64,000 nt of DNA from assembly GCA_025667525.1 (NCBI GenBank), contig CM046882.1:27865394-27929393 (forward strand), given 5' to 3'. This document shows, piece after piece, positions 12,090 to 22,637 of this stretch. The position numbers and the translations under genes were made by a program. The notes under the pieces were generated by a model. The model saw only the letters and a program-made list of their open reading frames with translations, did not search any database and had not been told where the DNA came from. The DNA comes from Glebionis coronaria. Lineage: Eukaryota > Streptophyta > Magnoliopsida > Asterales > Asteraceae. How positions within the stretch are numbered: position 1 is the first letter of the stretch; each line of letters opens with the position of its first letter.

Positions 12090-12119
12090 CTAGGATAGAT
12101 GCCCGCGCTTCGCCGCGGG
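12090..12119 (-). mobile_element. Helitron 3' terminus (minus strand)
   Basis: On the minus strand: hairpin CCCGCGGCGAAGCGCGGG, then 8 nt (CATCTATC), then CTAG followed by T. This is the textbook Helitron 3' end. The plus-strand base before CTAG is A, giving the A/T insertion site. The element must extend to the right, so the CSLD fragment lies inside it. Its 5' end was not identified. An unoccupied version of the site appears at about 20570-20590. Confidence 0.75.
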
Positions 12120-12635
12120 TTTTCTGTGGACGTTGGTTGTGAGAAGCGTAGTTATGAGACAAACCGATAGATTTTTACAAAAGTCGTGTCCCAAGTTTGA
12201 GCTAACAAACTTTTCGGGAGGCTTAAATCAGGATGGTCTTCAGTTAGTTTTCTATATCATGCACCAATCAGTCACTTGGAGAGAGTGTGGCTGCAGGTTT
12301 CTTGTTCTGCCCAATAAATCCACTATACTCAAACGCTCGAGGTGGGCTAAATCCATAGAGTGCATATCCTCTGAACATATATACAACCCGCTCCTACATA
12401 CACCGGCCCTTGTAGACCATCCAAGTCTCTCATATTCTCTGATCATGTGAAGAAACATGCTTTATAACCTAAACTAAAAAAAAAGGAAACATTCAAATTT
12501 ACTGGATACATCTATCAAAAACATGATGTTTGGTGAAAGTTAGTATTTTTGTAGAGGAGATAATCACTAAAAAGGAACAAATAGCACACCATCAAAAAAG
12601 ACTGTATTATGGTTGGCATATCTATCAGACGGATC

Positions 12636-13197
12636 CAGAGGCGGAGCCAGAAATAAATTTGTAGAGGGGCACAAATTTGTTTTCCGACCTAACTAAACAG
12701 AAGTGTATTAGCAAATCAAAAAACGCCAACACTAAACTTCAAGCTTTTAGAGAAAAAAAAAACAATCAAAAATTGCAAACATAAAACTTTACTTACCCAT
12801 TGAAAAATGTAAGCAAAAATTGCCCACTGAACTTATAGTTGGAGACTAGCTAAAAAAAAAGAACTTATAATCGGAGTTAGGTACAACATATACTATTAAA
12901 GAAAAAATATTATCCTTTATATGAAGCCCTCTGACCACACCAAAAGAATACCAAAGCATTGACTTGTTTCTTTCTCCTACCACCTGCTTACCAACTGTTC
13001 ATCTTCTTCATCCAAAAAAGCTTGTTTCATATTCAGAAAAATTGTTGGAAACTAATTCCTTTACGCTCAGTTTACAAAAGTCAGGTGTTTTTGGAGGGGC
13101 ACTTTCAGAAAATAGCTCAAAAAATCAAAAAAATTACACTAGAATATTTTCCGACGGGGGGCACGTGCCCACCCGCCCCCCTGTAGCTCCGCCACTG
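12636..13197. mobile_element. hAT-type non-autonomous element, 562 bp
   Basis: Ends are CAGAGGCGGAGCCAG and, inverted, GTAGCTCCGCCACTG. An exact 8-bp target duplication GACGGATC flanks it (12628-12635 and 13198-13205), the size made by hAT transposases. It has no transposase gene. Removing the element and one target copy restores the CSLD reading frame across the site. Confidence 0.92.
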
Positions 13198-13422
13198 GAC
13201 GGATCTACGCCTTCAAATATTTGTGGAAACTGTATGAAACAAACACGATCACCACCACGTTCCATCATGTTGTAATTTATATAATGATCGCGATCTACGT
13301 TATTAAGAATGAAAGGTCTGTTGGAGAGTACAGCCAATGCTCTAACCAACTCGTTCATGACTCCAGCCTTCTTCTCATGGTATAACCAGGACGTTCCTCG
13401 AGCGATACATATATACACAAAC

Positions 13423-13679
13423 TGTTTGATATCTCTCACACTCACACAGTAAAGTGAACTCTTAAGTATTGGTGCTCAAAAGCTTGATTTTATTGATTGC
13501 CAAAATGGCTGCTTAAATACAAATACAAGAAGAGAATATGGAACGTTTGAAAGCTAACAAAATCCTATTCTTTGGGAAGACTACTGAAACAATCAAAAGA
13601 AACTAACTGTCCTGCAAAGCAGGGGATTATTCAAACGTGGCCCATGACCACCACGTGAACACAACGACTAAATCCAACA
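13423..13679 (-). repeat. Copia 3' LTR
   Basis: It differs from the other LTR at three substitutions that I can see (positions equivalent to AGTGAAC/AGTAAAC, AAATCC/ACTCC and GTGAACA/GTGACCA). That is about 1.2 percent divergence, so the insertion is young. Confidence 0.95.
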
Positions 13680-13710
13680 TACCTTCTCCTAAACTAAAGA
13701 CTTCCAGGCT

Positions 13711-16601
13711 TTAGTTTAATTCTGATGCGTCGACCATACCGAGCATACCTCGCAACTTCTCGAACTGATCAACCTTCAATGGCTTTGTCATAATGTCTGC
13801 AACTTGAGCTAGTGTGTTGCAATACTTTAGCTCTATAACCCCATCATTTACCAAATCACGAAGGAAGAAGTACCTCACGTCTATGTGCTTGCTTCGGTTG
13901 TGCATAACTGGATTCTTTGAAAGTTTGATAGTTGACATGTTATCACAGTTTATAACAGTACTTTCATGTTGAGCCAAGCCAATATGCTCAAACATTCTTC
14001 TTAGCCACAACACTACATGCACAACCTGTGGCAGCTACAAATTCTGATTCAGTGGTGGAAAGAGTCACAATTGGCTGCCGTTTTGACGACCATGCGATTG
14101 CAGCCCCACTTAGAAAACAGACGTAACCCGATGTACTTCTTCGAGTGTCGTGATCACCTGCATAGTCACTATCCGAGTATGCAACCAACCGATCACTCGC
14201 CCCCTTCTTATAAAAAATACCAAGCTCTTTAGTTCCTTGAATATACCGAAGTAATTTCTTCATCGCTGCCATGTGTTGCTTTGTGGGTGCTTCCATGTAT
14301 CGACACAACTGACCTGCAATGAACATAATATCCGGCCTTGTTGCTGCTAAATACATAATGCAGCCCACCATTTGCTTATACACGGTCGCGTCAACAAACC
14401 CACTTAGATCGTCTATTACCAGCTTAGAACCCAGAACTACAGGATTTCTTACATAATTGCAATTTTCCATATCGAACCTTTCGAGTATCCCACGAGCATA
14501 TTTGCGCTGACTTAGATGAATCCCATCTTCAGTTTGATTAACCTCGACACCTAGAAAGTAGCTCATCTCTCCCATGTCTGACATTTCAAATTCAGACTTC
14601 ATAGAGGCTTTGAATTTCTCAATTAATGCAGATGTAGTTCCTGTTATAATCATATCATCTACATATATTGAAACAATTAGAAAATCATCACTTCCCTTAT
14701 CCGTTTTGACAAACAGTGTTGGCTCATAAGGACATTTCTTGAATCCCTCTTTGAGAAAATAACCTTCTATCCTCCCATACCAGGCCCTTGGAGCCTGTTT
14801 TAAACCGTACAAAGCCTTTTTTAATCGATAAACCTTTTCTTCCTTCCCCTGCACTTCATAACCTTCAGGTTGCTCTACAAACACGGTTTCTTCTAACATG
14901 CCATATAAAAAAGCACTCTTTACATCTAGTTGATGAATTTTCATACCTCGTTGAGCAGCAAAAGCAAAGATGGTTCTGATTGTATCCCACCTGGCCACCG
15001 GAGCAAAGACTTCTGAATAATCCAAACCGTGCCTTTGAGCATATCCCTTCACCACGAGTCGAGCTTTGTGCTTATCAACATTCCCATCTTTGTCTAACTT
15101 GATCTTGAATACCCACTTAACTCCGATTGTTGTTGCACCAGGGGGTAAATCACACAATTCCCAAGTGTTGTTCCGCTCGATTGACTCAATTTCCTGTTTC
15201 ATTGCACGTTTCCAACATTCCTCTTGTACAGCTTCTTGAAAATTGGTAGGTTCTGATAAGGATGAGAACATAGCAATATTCTCCTCTTGTTCTTCATCGC
15301 TTAGAACTTCTTCGCCACTTACGTAATCTCCCATCCAGGTTGGTGCCTTTGTCGCCCTTTTCCTCCTTTCTTGAACAAGTGTTGTGGTTGGAGTAACATT
15401 AGAATGCCCACTTTCATTTTCCCTTGGCAACCCATCAGAGTTAGTAGACCCAACTAACACATTTGTTGAATCATTTTTGGTGGCGTGTGGACTTTGACCA
15501 TTTTCATCAATTCCATGTTCGGTGGTATCTTCCCAATCTAAGTCAGAAGTATTGATTGTAGATTCTTGAGACCAATTCCAGGAGGCTTCTTCTTCAAATA
15601 CCACATCCTTACTAATAATAATCTTGTTGGTTGTCGGATCATAGAGTCGGTATGCCTTGGATTCTTCACTTACCCCGAACAGAACACACTTGAAGCTTCT
15701 ATCATCGAGCTTCAATCTCTTCTCTTTAGGCACATGGACATGAGCAATACAACCAAACACCCTGAAATAACTTACACATGGTTTTCGATTGCTCCATTTC
15801 TCTTCTGGTGTACAATTTTCGAGAGCCGCTGTCGGACTTCGATTAAGCACGTGCACGCACCAATTAGTAGCTTCTGGCCAGAATATCTTTGGAACCTTTC
15901 TTGCGCTCATTATACTTCGAACCATATTCATCACGGTTCGATTCTTCCTCTCTGCCACGCCATTTTGTTGCGGTGTATAACTTGCAGTGAGTTGCCGTTG
16001 AATACCATTCTCTTCACAAAACAACTTGAATTCTGTTGAATTAAACTCCCCTGTCAGTTCTTAAACACTTAATTTGCATTCCCGTCTCTTTCTCAACCAA
16101 AGCTTTAAATTTTTTTAATGTTTCTAAAGCTTATGACTTCTCATACAAAAAATAACTCCAACATTTTCTTGAGTAATCATCAATAAAATTAATTATGTAC
16201 CTCTTTAGGTTGCTTGATTGTGGAGTAATGGGACCGCATATGTCAGAATGAATGAGTTGTAAATGCTGAGTTGCCCTCCAAGAACTCCTTTTTGGAAAGG
16301 AATCTCTGGTTTTTTTTCCCACCAAGCAATGTGAACAGGTTCCCATTTCCGCATTGATCGATGGCAACCCCCTCACCATTTCTTTGTCATGCATTGACTT
16401 TAAACTTTTGTTGTTGATATGCCCGAATCTTTGATGCCAGAGAGTGGTGTTATCATCATTTACTGCCTTATGACACTCCACACTGCAATTTGGTCTAGCT
16501 TGAACCATAAACATCCTATTTGAACTCATTTGAATCCGTGTGATGAGACCTTTCCTTGGATGATACATGTTGCATATTCCTTTCTTGATCAAAATCTCCA
16601 C
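13711..16601 (-). pseudogene. Copia pol: integrase, reverse transcriptase, RNase H (frame-broken)
   Basis: Three pieces read on the minus strand. 16601-16131 carries the GAG-pre-integrase zinc-binding motif (WHQRFGH, then CSHC) and the first integrase acidic residue (HSDICGP). 16024-13988 (678 residues) carries the rest of integrase (YTPQQNGVAERKN), a reverse transcriptase with the catalytic YVDDM motif, and the RNase H start (STTESEFVAA). 14022-13711 carries the RNase H end. A break at about 16040-16130 removes the central integrase segment, and another at about 14000 shifts the frame. These enzymes copy the element RNA and insert the DNA. With these lesions the protein is not functional as read. 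Confidence 0.93.
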
Positions 16602-16801
16602 TCCTTTCTCTGAACTTGGTCAACACTTATCAAGTTGTTCATAAGATCAGGAACATAGTACACATCAGTTAAAGTATGAGTAATACCTTCGATATCGAGA
16701 CGAACACTCCCTTTTCCCATAACAGCCATACGTACATCATTACCAAGTCAAACATTGTTACGGTAGGAATCATCCAAGGAACAGAACCATTTCTTCTCAC
16801 C

Positions 16802-17716
16802 AGTCATGTGGTTAGAGCAACCCGAATCCAGAAACCAAACCGAATGTTTTGTCGAGCCACCTTCATCCATTTTAGCCATCAAAACCATCTCCTCCGTATC
16901 ATCATGCTCGACAAAATTAGCGTCCTTCTCCCAATCTGGGCATTCATACTAAAAGTGCCCAAGTTTGTGACACTTGTAGCATTCGATGGTGCTTTTGTCA
17001 AAGGAAGATCTGCCACGTCCTCTTCCTCTCATTCCTCCTTGTCCCCTTCCTCGACCTCGATATGGCGAGCCACCGCTTATCTTCAAGGCCTGCACATCAT
17101 CTTGTTGCCCGATCATACGTTGCTCATGGACCAGAAGACTACCGTGCAACTCATCAATTGTCATGGTGTCAAGATTGTTCGATTCCTCTATCGAACAAAC
17201 GACATAATTAAACTTCGGGCTCAACGATCTCAGTATCTTGGCAACAACAGTACCTGAGGTCAAGGAGTCGCCATTAGCCTTCATCTTGTTCACAATCGTC
17301 AACGTTCGAGCAAGGTAACTATCAACCTTCTCACCGTCTTTCATTGAGAGGAGTTCATACTCTCTTCTTAAAGCCTGCAATTGAGCTCTCTTCACCTTTG
17401 TAGATCCCTCATACTTCTGTCTCATGGAGTCCCATATCCCCTTTGAAGAGCTCTTATCCAAGATAGTTTCCAATATCTCCCTTTCAATTGCTTGGAATAA
17501 ATAATTCTTCACCTTCAGGTCCTTCAATTTTGCCTCATTGAAGGCCTTTCTCTGTGCGTCACTTGGATTAGCTACGATTTGTGCAGGAACACCATCTTCC
17601 ACCAGGCTCCACATCTCCTTACTTCTTAGGAAATTCTCCATCAACAAAGACCAATGATCAAAGTGACCATCAAACTTAGGAATCGCTGGCTGCACAAACT
17701 TGTCTGAACTCTCCAT
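16802..17716 (-). pseudogene. Copia gag with zinc knuckle and protease start (stop-interrupted)
   Basis: The first 255 residues from 17716 form a UBN2-type Copia gag. It starts MESSDKFVQPAIPKFDG, has a Gly/Arg-rich basic stretch, and then the CCHC zinc knuckle CYKCHKLGHF. A TAG stop replaces a codon inside the knuckle, just before its last cysteine. The same frame continues into the aspartic protease motif LDSGCSNHM near 16820-16835. Gag forms the cytoplasmic particle that packages element RNA. The start ATG is 68 bases inside the LTR edge. Confidence 0.9.
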
Positions 17717-17783
17717 CTCTCTGTTTTCTCTATCTCTCTCCTTTTGATAGTAACGAGCTCCTTAACCGAGCTCTGATACCAAA

Positions 17784-18040
17784 TGTTTGATATCTCTCAC
17801 ACTCACACAGTAAAGTAAACTCTTAAGTATTGGTGCTCAAAAGCTTGATTTTATTGATTGCCAAAATGGCTGCTTAAATACAAATACAAGAAGAGAATAT
17901 GGAACGTTTGAAAGCTAACAAACTCCTATTCTTTGGGAAGACTACTGAAACAATCAAAAGAAACTAACTGTCCTGCAAAGCAGGGGATTATTCAAACGTG
18001 GCCCATGACCACCACGTGACCACAACGACTAAATCCAACA
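17784..18040 (-). repeat. Copia 5' LTR
   Basis: A 257-bp repeat matching 13423-13679. It is the promoter end, since the tRNA-Met primer site abuts it on the inner side (about 17770-17783). Confidence 0.95.
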
Positions 18041-18199
18041 CAAACATCGGAATTCTAACATCCACATCTGTAAAATCAAGTTTATTTTCGTCCTCAATCC
18101 TCAGTACCGGATTATTTTCTGGCACCTTGCTCATTATCTGCGTAAAGAGATTCAAATTCAAAAACTTTCTTTCAAAGAGCTTCCATAATCGGCACTTCT

Positions 18200-18798
18200 A
18201 TTGTTATTAGGACTGGCTAATGACATAGTTTAGACTTCTTATTTGTAGACTTCTTTCAGGTTAAAAAACTTGTCGATTTTTTAGACGATGTGCTAAATGG
18301 TTTTTTTTAATGATTTACTAAGTGTTAAGAATTTGAGCAAAACCGTTCTACCTGTATTATTCTGGCATGATCACTCTTTTTGTGATCGGCTGTTGTATTC
18401 AACCATGTACCCCGACCACTATGTGTGCTATCTGCCATCCAAGTCGCCTTAGGGACCTGACCAAACCAGCGAGTATCATGCTAGTATATTAACTAAGATC
18501 AACAAATCTAGTTCAAGTTTTTTGGGGTAAAAGATAAACTGTTATTTACAAGGAATGAAAAACTGTTTTATTTAAGAAAAGATCATATAAAGTATTATTA
18601 AATGAAAAGCGAAAAATGTTTTGTTAAAAGGAACATATAAAAAAACCAAAATTTTATCGAAAATTGATTTGTTGAATAGAACATATATAAAAACCAAAAT
18701 ATTACAAACGCCACAATCGAGTTTTGTAGTGTTCGTCCTATATTGGTTAGGCCTACAAATAACAATCCAAGTTATATACAGTCAAGTAGATTAACTTT
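18200..18798. other. No gene recognised
   Basis: AT-rich sequence between the CSLD fragment and an unrecognised coding-like stretch. It may be Helitron interior. I see no clear termini. Confidence 0.4.
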
Positions 18799-19290
18799 CT
18801 ATCTATATACTAACTTTCTATCTATATGGGATAAACTCTTCATCGTTTTCCACTCGTACTGCCACCGGTCGTAAACTGGGGTGGCGTTGTTGATAACGCT
18901 GTAGAAATCGATCTCGTTGGGGTACGCGTCGAACGAATTGGGGACCCTAACAATGGTTCTCGGTGGGGTAACCTCGGAAGAACCACGCACCCTTACCGTT
19001 GGTGATATACCTCACAACAGTCCTTGGTGGCGTTGACACAACCTCATCAACACTTGCGGAACCATGCACGGAGCCGTTGTTCTTTGGCGATGAAGGAGGA
19101 GTAGGGCTTCCTTCTTCTCAACTTTCGCCTGGATTGCTCGACATACATCCATGAACTATCCTGCAATAGAGATGTCATTAGAATGTCTCTTTGGATAGCA
19201 ATGTTCCACATATTCGGCAAATATGCGGAGTTACATGCATCACGTAGTTCTTTAACAGGGGAGAAATTCAAGTTGTTTATGCTTTGTTTG
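18799..19290 (-). pseudogene. Unrecognised gene fragment (possible Helitron cargo)
   Basis: Two adjacent minus-strand frames (19271-19047 and 18990-18799) have coding-like composition, including VKELRDACNSAYLPNMWNIA and VTPPRTIVRVPNSFDAYPN. They are higher in GC than the surroundings and break between frames. I cannot name the family. The position beside the CSLD fragment, on the same strand, suggests further captured cargo. Confidence 0.3.
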
Positions 19291-19385
19291 GAAAATGGAA
19301 TAGCTCATATCCCATGTACCATTTGTATATATAATGGTTAAACTTAACTGTCGTGCCCTTTCAACAAAAATTAACCAATACAACT

Positions 19386-19553
19386 GTTGGAGATGTCTCA
19401 GGTTCGAGTCTCACCAAGGACCTTCAGGGGCCCAAATTTAATAGAAGCAGGAGTGGGGTTTATCCCTTAAGGAGAAGGTTCGAGGCTTGCATACTGCCCA
19501 ATTAGAACTGCAAGCTCGAATCACTAACTACTAACTCGCCGTTCAAAAAAAAC
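19386..19553 (+). repeat. Possible tRNA-derived SINE relic
   Basis: Contains a polymerase III B-box-like GGTTCGAGTCTC at 19401-19412, a second GGTTCGAGGC at about 19480, and ends in an A run. No clear A box or target duplication was found. Confidence 0.3.
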
Positions 19554-19567
19554 TAGCGGTTAATCTC

Positions 19568-20624
19568 ATCCAACAAATGTACTTCAATACTTGTTTGAAT
19601 TCGTGTCATTCTGTCGGCCTAACCAATATTACCACCTTTAATAACCGACACTCACGGCTTGCTCACTTTTGACCTAGTTTTTTCTCAACTTGCAAACCTT
19701 CTATCACTCAAAATATATAATCAAATAAAGTATTGAATGAGAACGACATAACTCATGCCTATAAGTAGGGGTGGGAATCGGGTCGGGTCAACCGGGTTCG
19801 GGTCAATTCGGTCGGGTCAATACTCTAAAAAATCATACATGAATTAAAACTCGGATTAATCGGGTTCGGACCAATTCAGGTCGGGTCAACTCGGGTTCGG
19901 GTCAACCCGAGTATAAGTAAAAGAATTAAAAATTAGATTATTTAAGTATATTTACAATGTATAATGTGTTAAAAAAACTCGGGTCAAGTCAGGTTGGTCG
20001 GGTTTAGGTCAATTCGGGTCGGGTCAAGGCTAAAAAATATAAATCCGAATTAGAACTCGGGTCAATTCGGGTCAACCCGAATTGACCTGAATACATTTTT
20101 GAACCCGAATGACCCGACCTGAATAGGCTTATTTGGGTTCGGGTTCGGGTCAAGTCAACTTTTCCGACACCCCTACCTAGAAGTATACAACTTGGTGTCG
20201 AGTAGTAAGCAAAAGATGAAAAAAGAAGAATGTTGGTTTTATCACTTTTGTCTCACATCGATAGAAAAGCAAACTCTCGTGCAGTATTTAATTAAGAAGA
20301 TAAGACACCAAAATTGAAGACAAAGTTTCTAGTCATAGTATATCCTTAATACGTGATTTAGCGACTTGTTTTTTACACTTCCTAAGATAAAAACTAGGAT
20401 ACTTTACCTTTTCCTGCAACGAAATGATTTAGACTGTTTTAATTAATGCATTTGCGATCTCTCTGTTTTAGTCAAAAGTTTATTATGTGTACATTAGTCC
20501 GTAAACCAGACCAAACCTAAAACGAATTCGGCCCAATATACCAGACCGAAATGCTCGGTTCATGTCCCAATAAAGCATAATGTTCAGTTGTGCGTAAGAG
20601 CGGACCATACCATAGACTTATGTT
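19568..20624 (+). repeat. Partial trihelix-unit tail, interrupted by a MITE
   Basis: 19568-19735 aligns with 11512-11680, and 20245-20590 aligns with 11750-12089, with many substitutions. At about 20570-20590 the homology reaches the point where unit 1 has the Helitron end and simply continues (AAAGCATAATGTTCAG), so this is the unoccupied Helitron site. Confidence 0.75.
19766..20175. mobile_element. hAT-type MITE (GGGTCGGGT-rich), 410 bp
   Basis: Begins TAGGGGTGGGAA and ends CCGACACCCCTA. The 8-bp flanks CCTATAAG (19758-19765) and CCTAGAAG (20176-20183) are a target duplication with one mismatch. The interior is built of degenerate GGGTCGGGTCAA / TTGACCCGAACCC blocks in both orientations. 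Confidence 0.75.
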
Positions 20625-20991
20625 CTTTTGTTTGCGTCGAATGTCTCAAGAGGTCTAAGTGTGGTTGAAACTCTTGGAAATTTGTTTCATCTCTAAATCA
20701 GTTTGGATTGGTATTGGCAGGTTGTGCTCTTCAGCTGTTACATGATAGTACAAGACATGGATTTTCGACCTTTTTCTTCAGGTTTATTGTCATAAACGAG
20801 TCGTATAGCATAAAACCATAAAACTCAAAACTAACTACAAATTCATGATGAGTTTTGTTCTAATAAAGTTGGTGTTTTCCCTCTATTTGCAGAAGAAGTT
20901 TAGATAGAAAACAAAAGTTGGTTTTAATGTAATGGGTGACAAGTAAACAATGTCACAATACTTGTACAAAGTCATGTCCACATGTTGTTGG
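20625..20991 (+). repeat. Partial trihelix-unit segment
   Basis: Aligns with 10795-11090 of unit 1 and 27945-28300 of unit 2 (shared TGAAACTCTTGGAAATTT and GATAGAAAACAAAAGTTGG). It follows directly after the unit tail, so here two unit pieces are head to tail. Confidence 0.7.
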
Positions 20992-21729
20992 TAAGGGTGT
21001 CAATCGGGTTATCGGGTCGGGTTTTGAGCTTATTGGATCGGGTCTTATCGAGTTTTGATAAAATAAAAATTGACCCGCAACCCAACCTTATAAGCTATCG
21101 GGTCTATCGGGTTCGGGTCCATCGGGTAGGGTTTATCGGGTTATCGGGTTACATGTTAATCTCATTTCATAATTTACTTATTTCATTATAATGCAATTCA
21201 AATCGATTTTACACAAAATTTCGCCAAATACATCATCTATATTTTCTTGTCCTGCATTAAAACGTAAAAATGAAATAGCAACTTACTAATTATGACTTGT
21301 CCGTAAGCATCGAGCTTTTTATGCACAGCGGGTATGTTCCTATTTTTACCAAATATGGCATCAACTTTACAAAGTTAAGCACTCTTGAAAAATATTGATA
21401 CACCTAATGTCCTAATGCAAACCTATGAGGAGTATGCTCAACACATAATTGTGTTTTTTAGTAAAAAAATACCTGTAGTAAAAAAAAAGTGAAAAAATAC
21501 GTATTTGTTAATGAGTCATAATTGCTTATCAGGTTTATCGGGTCAACCCGATAACCCGATAAAAAATTAATATAGACTCTAACCCGACCCTATAACGCTA
21601 TCGGGTTTATCAGGTTGACCCGATAAACCCGATAAGCAAAGTTGGACCCGAATTAACCCGACCCTATAAGGTCTTATCGGGTTCGGATCGGGTTCGGGTC
21701 GGGTCGGGTCAACCCATATGACACCCCTA
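20992..21729. mobile_element. hAT-type MITE, same family, 738 bp
   Basis: Starts TAAGGGTGTCAAT and ends ATGACACCCCTA. An exact 8-bp target duplication GTTGTTGG flanks it (20984-20991 and 21730-21737). Outer parts are runs of TATCGGGTCGGGT in inverted order around an AT-rich centre. No transposase. Confidence 0.88.
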
Positions 21730-21737
21730 GTTGTTGG

Positions 21738-22199
21738 GCTACTTGGATTTTTTTTAACTAATGGACTAAATGAGTATTGTCTTTTATTTTAGCTGGGCTG
21801 TTTGGACAAAATAAAAGTGGGTTAAATAGGTAGGTATTATGGACAATATGTGATGTGTACTTTTTGCCACCAATTAATCTTGAGTCTATTTGTTTCTCAT
21901 TTAATATTGTTCATTTGACCCGAGTTCATTTGGTCCAATGTCCATTTGACCTGAGTCCGTTTAGTCCAAATATTAAAAATTATCCATTTGATCCGCGTCC
22001 ATGCACGAACGCCCGTTTAACCCATTACCCATACTCGTCCTGCCCCGCCCATTTACCCACCCCTAATAAAATAGTTGAGATGCAAGTGTGTAACAAGAAA
22101 TACGACGAACATATGAGAGTTCGAAAATATATATCAAATAAATCATTGAACGAGAACGATCATAGCATGGTGAAGTAGCAAACAAAAGCTAACAAAAGG
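21738..22199. other. Repeat-like, no gene recognised
   Basis: 21900-22060 has repeated CATTTGACCCGAGTCC-like words and ends in ACCCACCCCTAA, which suggests the right end of another MITE of the GGGTGG type. No partner end was found. Confidence 0.3.
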
Positions 22200-22420
22200 T
22201 GCATTGGTTTCGTAACATTGTCCCACATCGATAGATAACCAAACTCTAATGCAATATTTAGTTAAGATGAAGGGACAACAAAGATGAAAATTACAAGACA
22301 TCATCTTGTATATCACTTAAATACGCGAGTTGGTGCTTGTTTTTTTTTCACATTGTGGGATGTTTTTACCTTTTCTTTTTGTGAGAGAGAAAATTCTTGG
22401 TGCCTTTTTTTGTTACATTT
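22200..22420 (+). repeat. Partial trihelix-unit tail
   Basis: Aligns with 11755-11900 (TTTTGTCCCAC, TATATCACTTAAATACG) and with 20250-20390. Confidence 0.55.
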
Positions 22421-22637
22421 TTTTGTAAGACACGAGTTAACATAGGTTCAGCTAATATCATTTGGATTATGGGAAGATAAAAAATAATGCCATTGGAATT
22501 ATATAAAAGTTTATTAAAAAATGAACACAAACACAACTTAATTGGATTATATAAGTTATCATCACATCATAAATCACTTTCCAAATAATAAGTTACAAAA
22601 TTGAAAATATTCTGTAGTTTTAGCGAGACATCGTGTG

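Larger units (their letters stand above)
13423..18040 (-). mobile_element. Ty1/Copia LTR retrotransposon, near complete
   Basis: Two 257-bp LTRs with TG...CA ends, a 5-bp target duplication CAAAC on both sides (13418-13422 and 18041-18045), and minus-strand orientation. Next to the right-hand LTR lies a primer-binding site TGGTATCAGAGC complementary to initiator tRNA-Met. A purine run (GGAGAAGG) precedes the left LTR. The gene order gag, protease, integrase, reverse transcriptase, RNase H is that of Copia. Several stops and frameshifts show it is no longer autonomous. Confidence 0.96.
12144..18190 (-). pseudogene. Cellulose-synthase-like D (CSLD) gene fragment split by two transposons
   Basis: Minus-strand translation gives, in order, residues of a CSLD catalytic region. 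At 18041-18110 is DVDVRIPMF. At 13206-13422 come [15 protein letters not shown], a DRDHYI segment in place of the usual DxD donor-binding site, and [20 protein letters not shown]. At 12585-12627 is DRYANHNTVFFD. After a probable intron (12440-12565) come MRDLDGLQGPVYVGAGC and ALYGFSPPRAFEYSG at about 12310-12430. CSLD proteins are Golgi/plasma-membrane glycan synthases of about 1100 residues. Only the central part is here. A hAT element sits between GVDPS and DRY, and a Copia element sits in the codons after PMF. A frameshift after VGAGC and the loss of both ends make it a pseudogene. Retained intron structure points to DNA-level capture by the Helitron rather than retroposition. Confidence 0.82.

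Noticed and set aside
19401..19412. tRNA gene suggested by a B-box-like word
   Set aside because: No cloverleaf can be drawn around it. At best it is a SINE relic.
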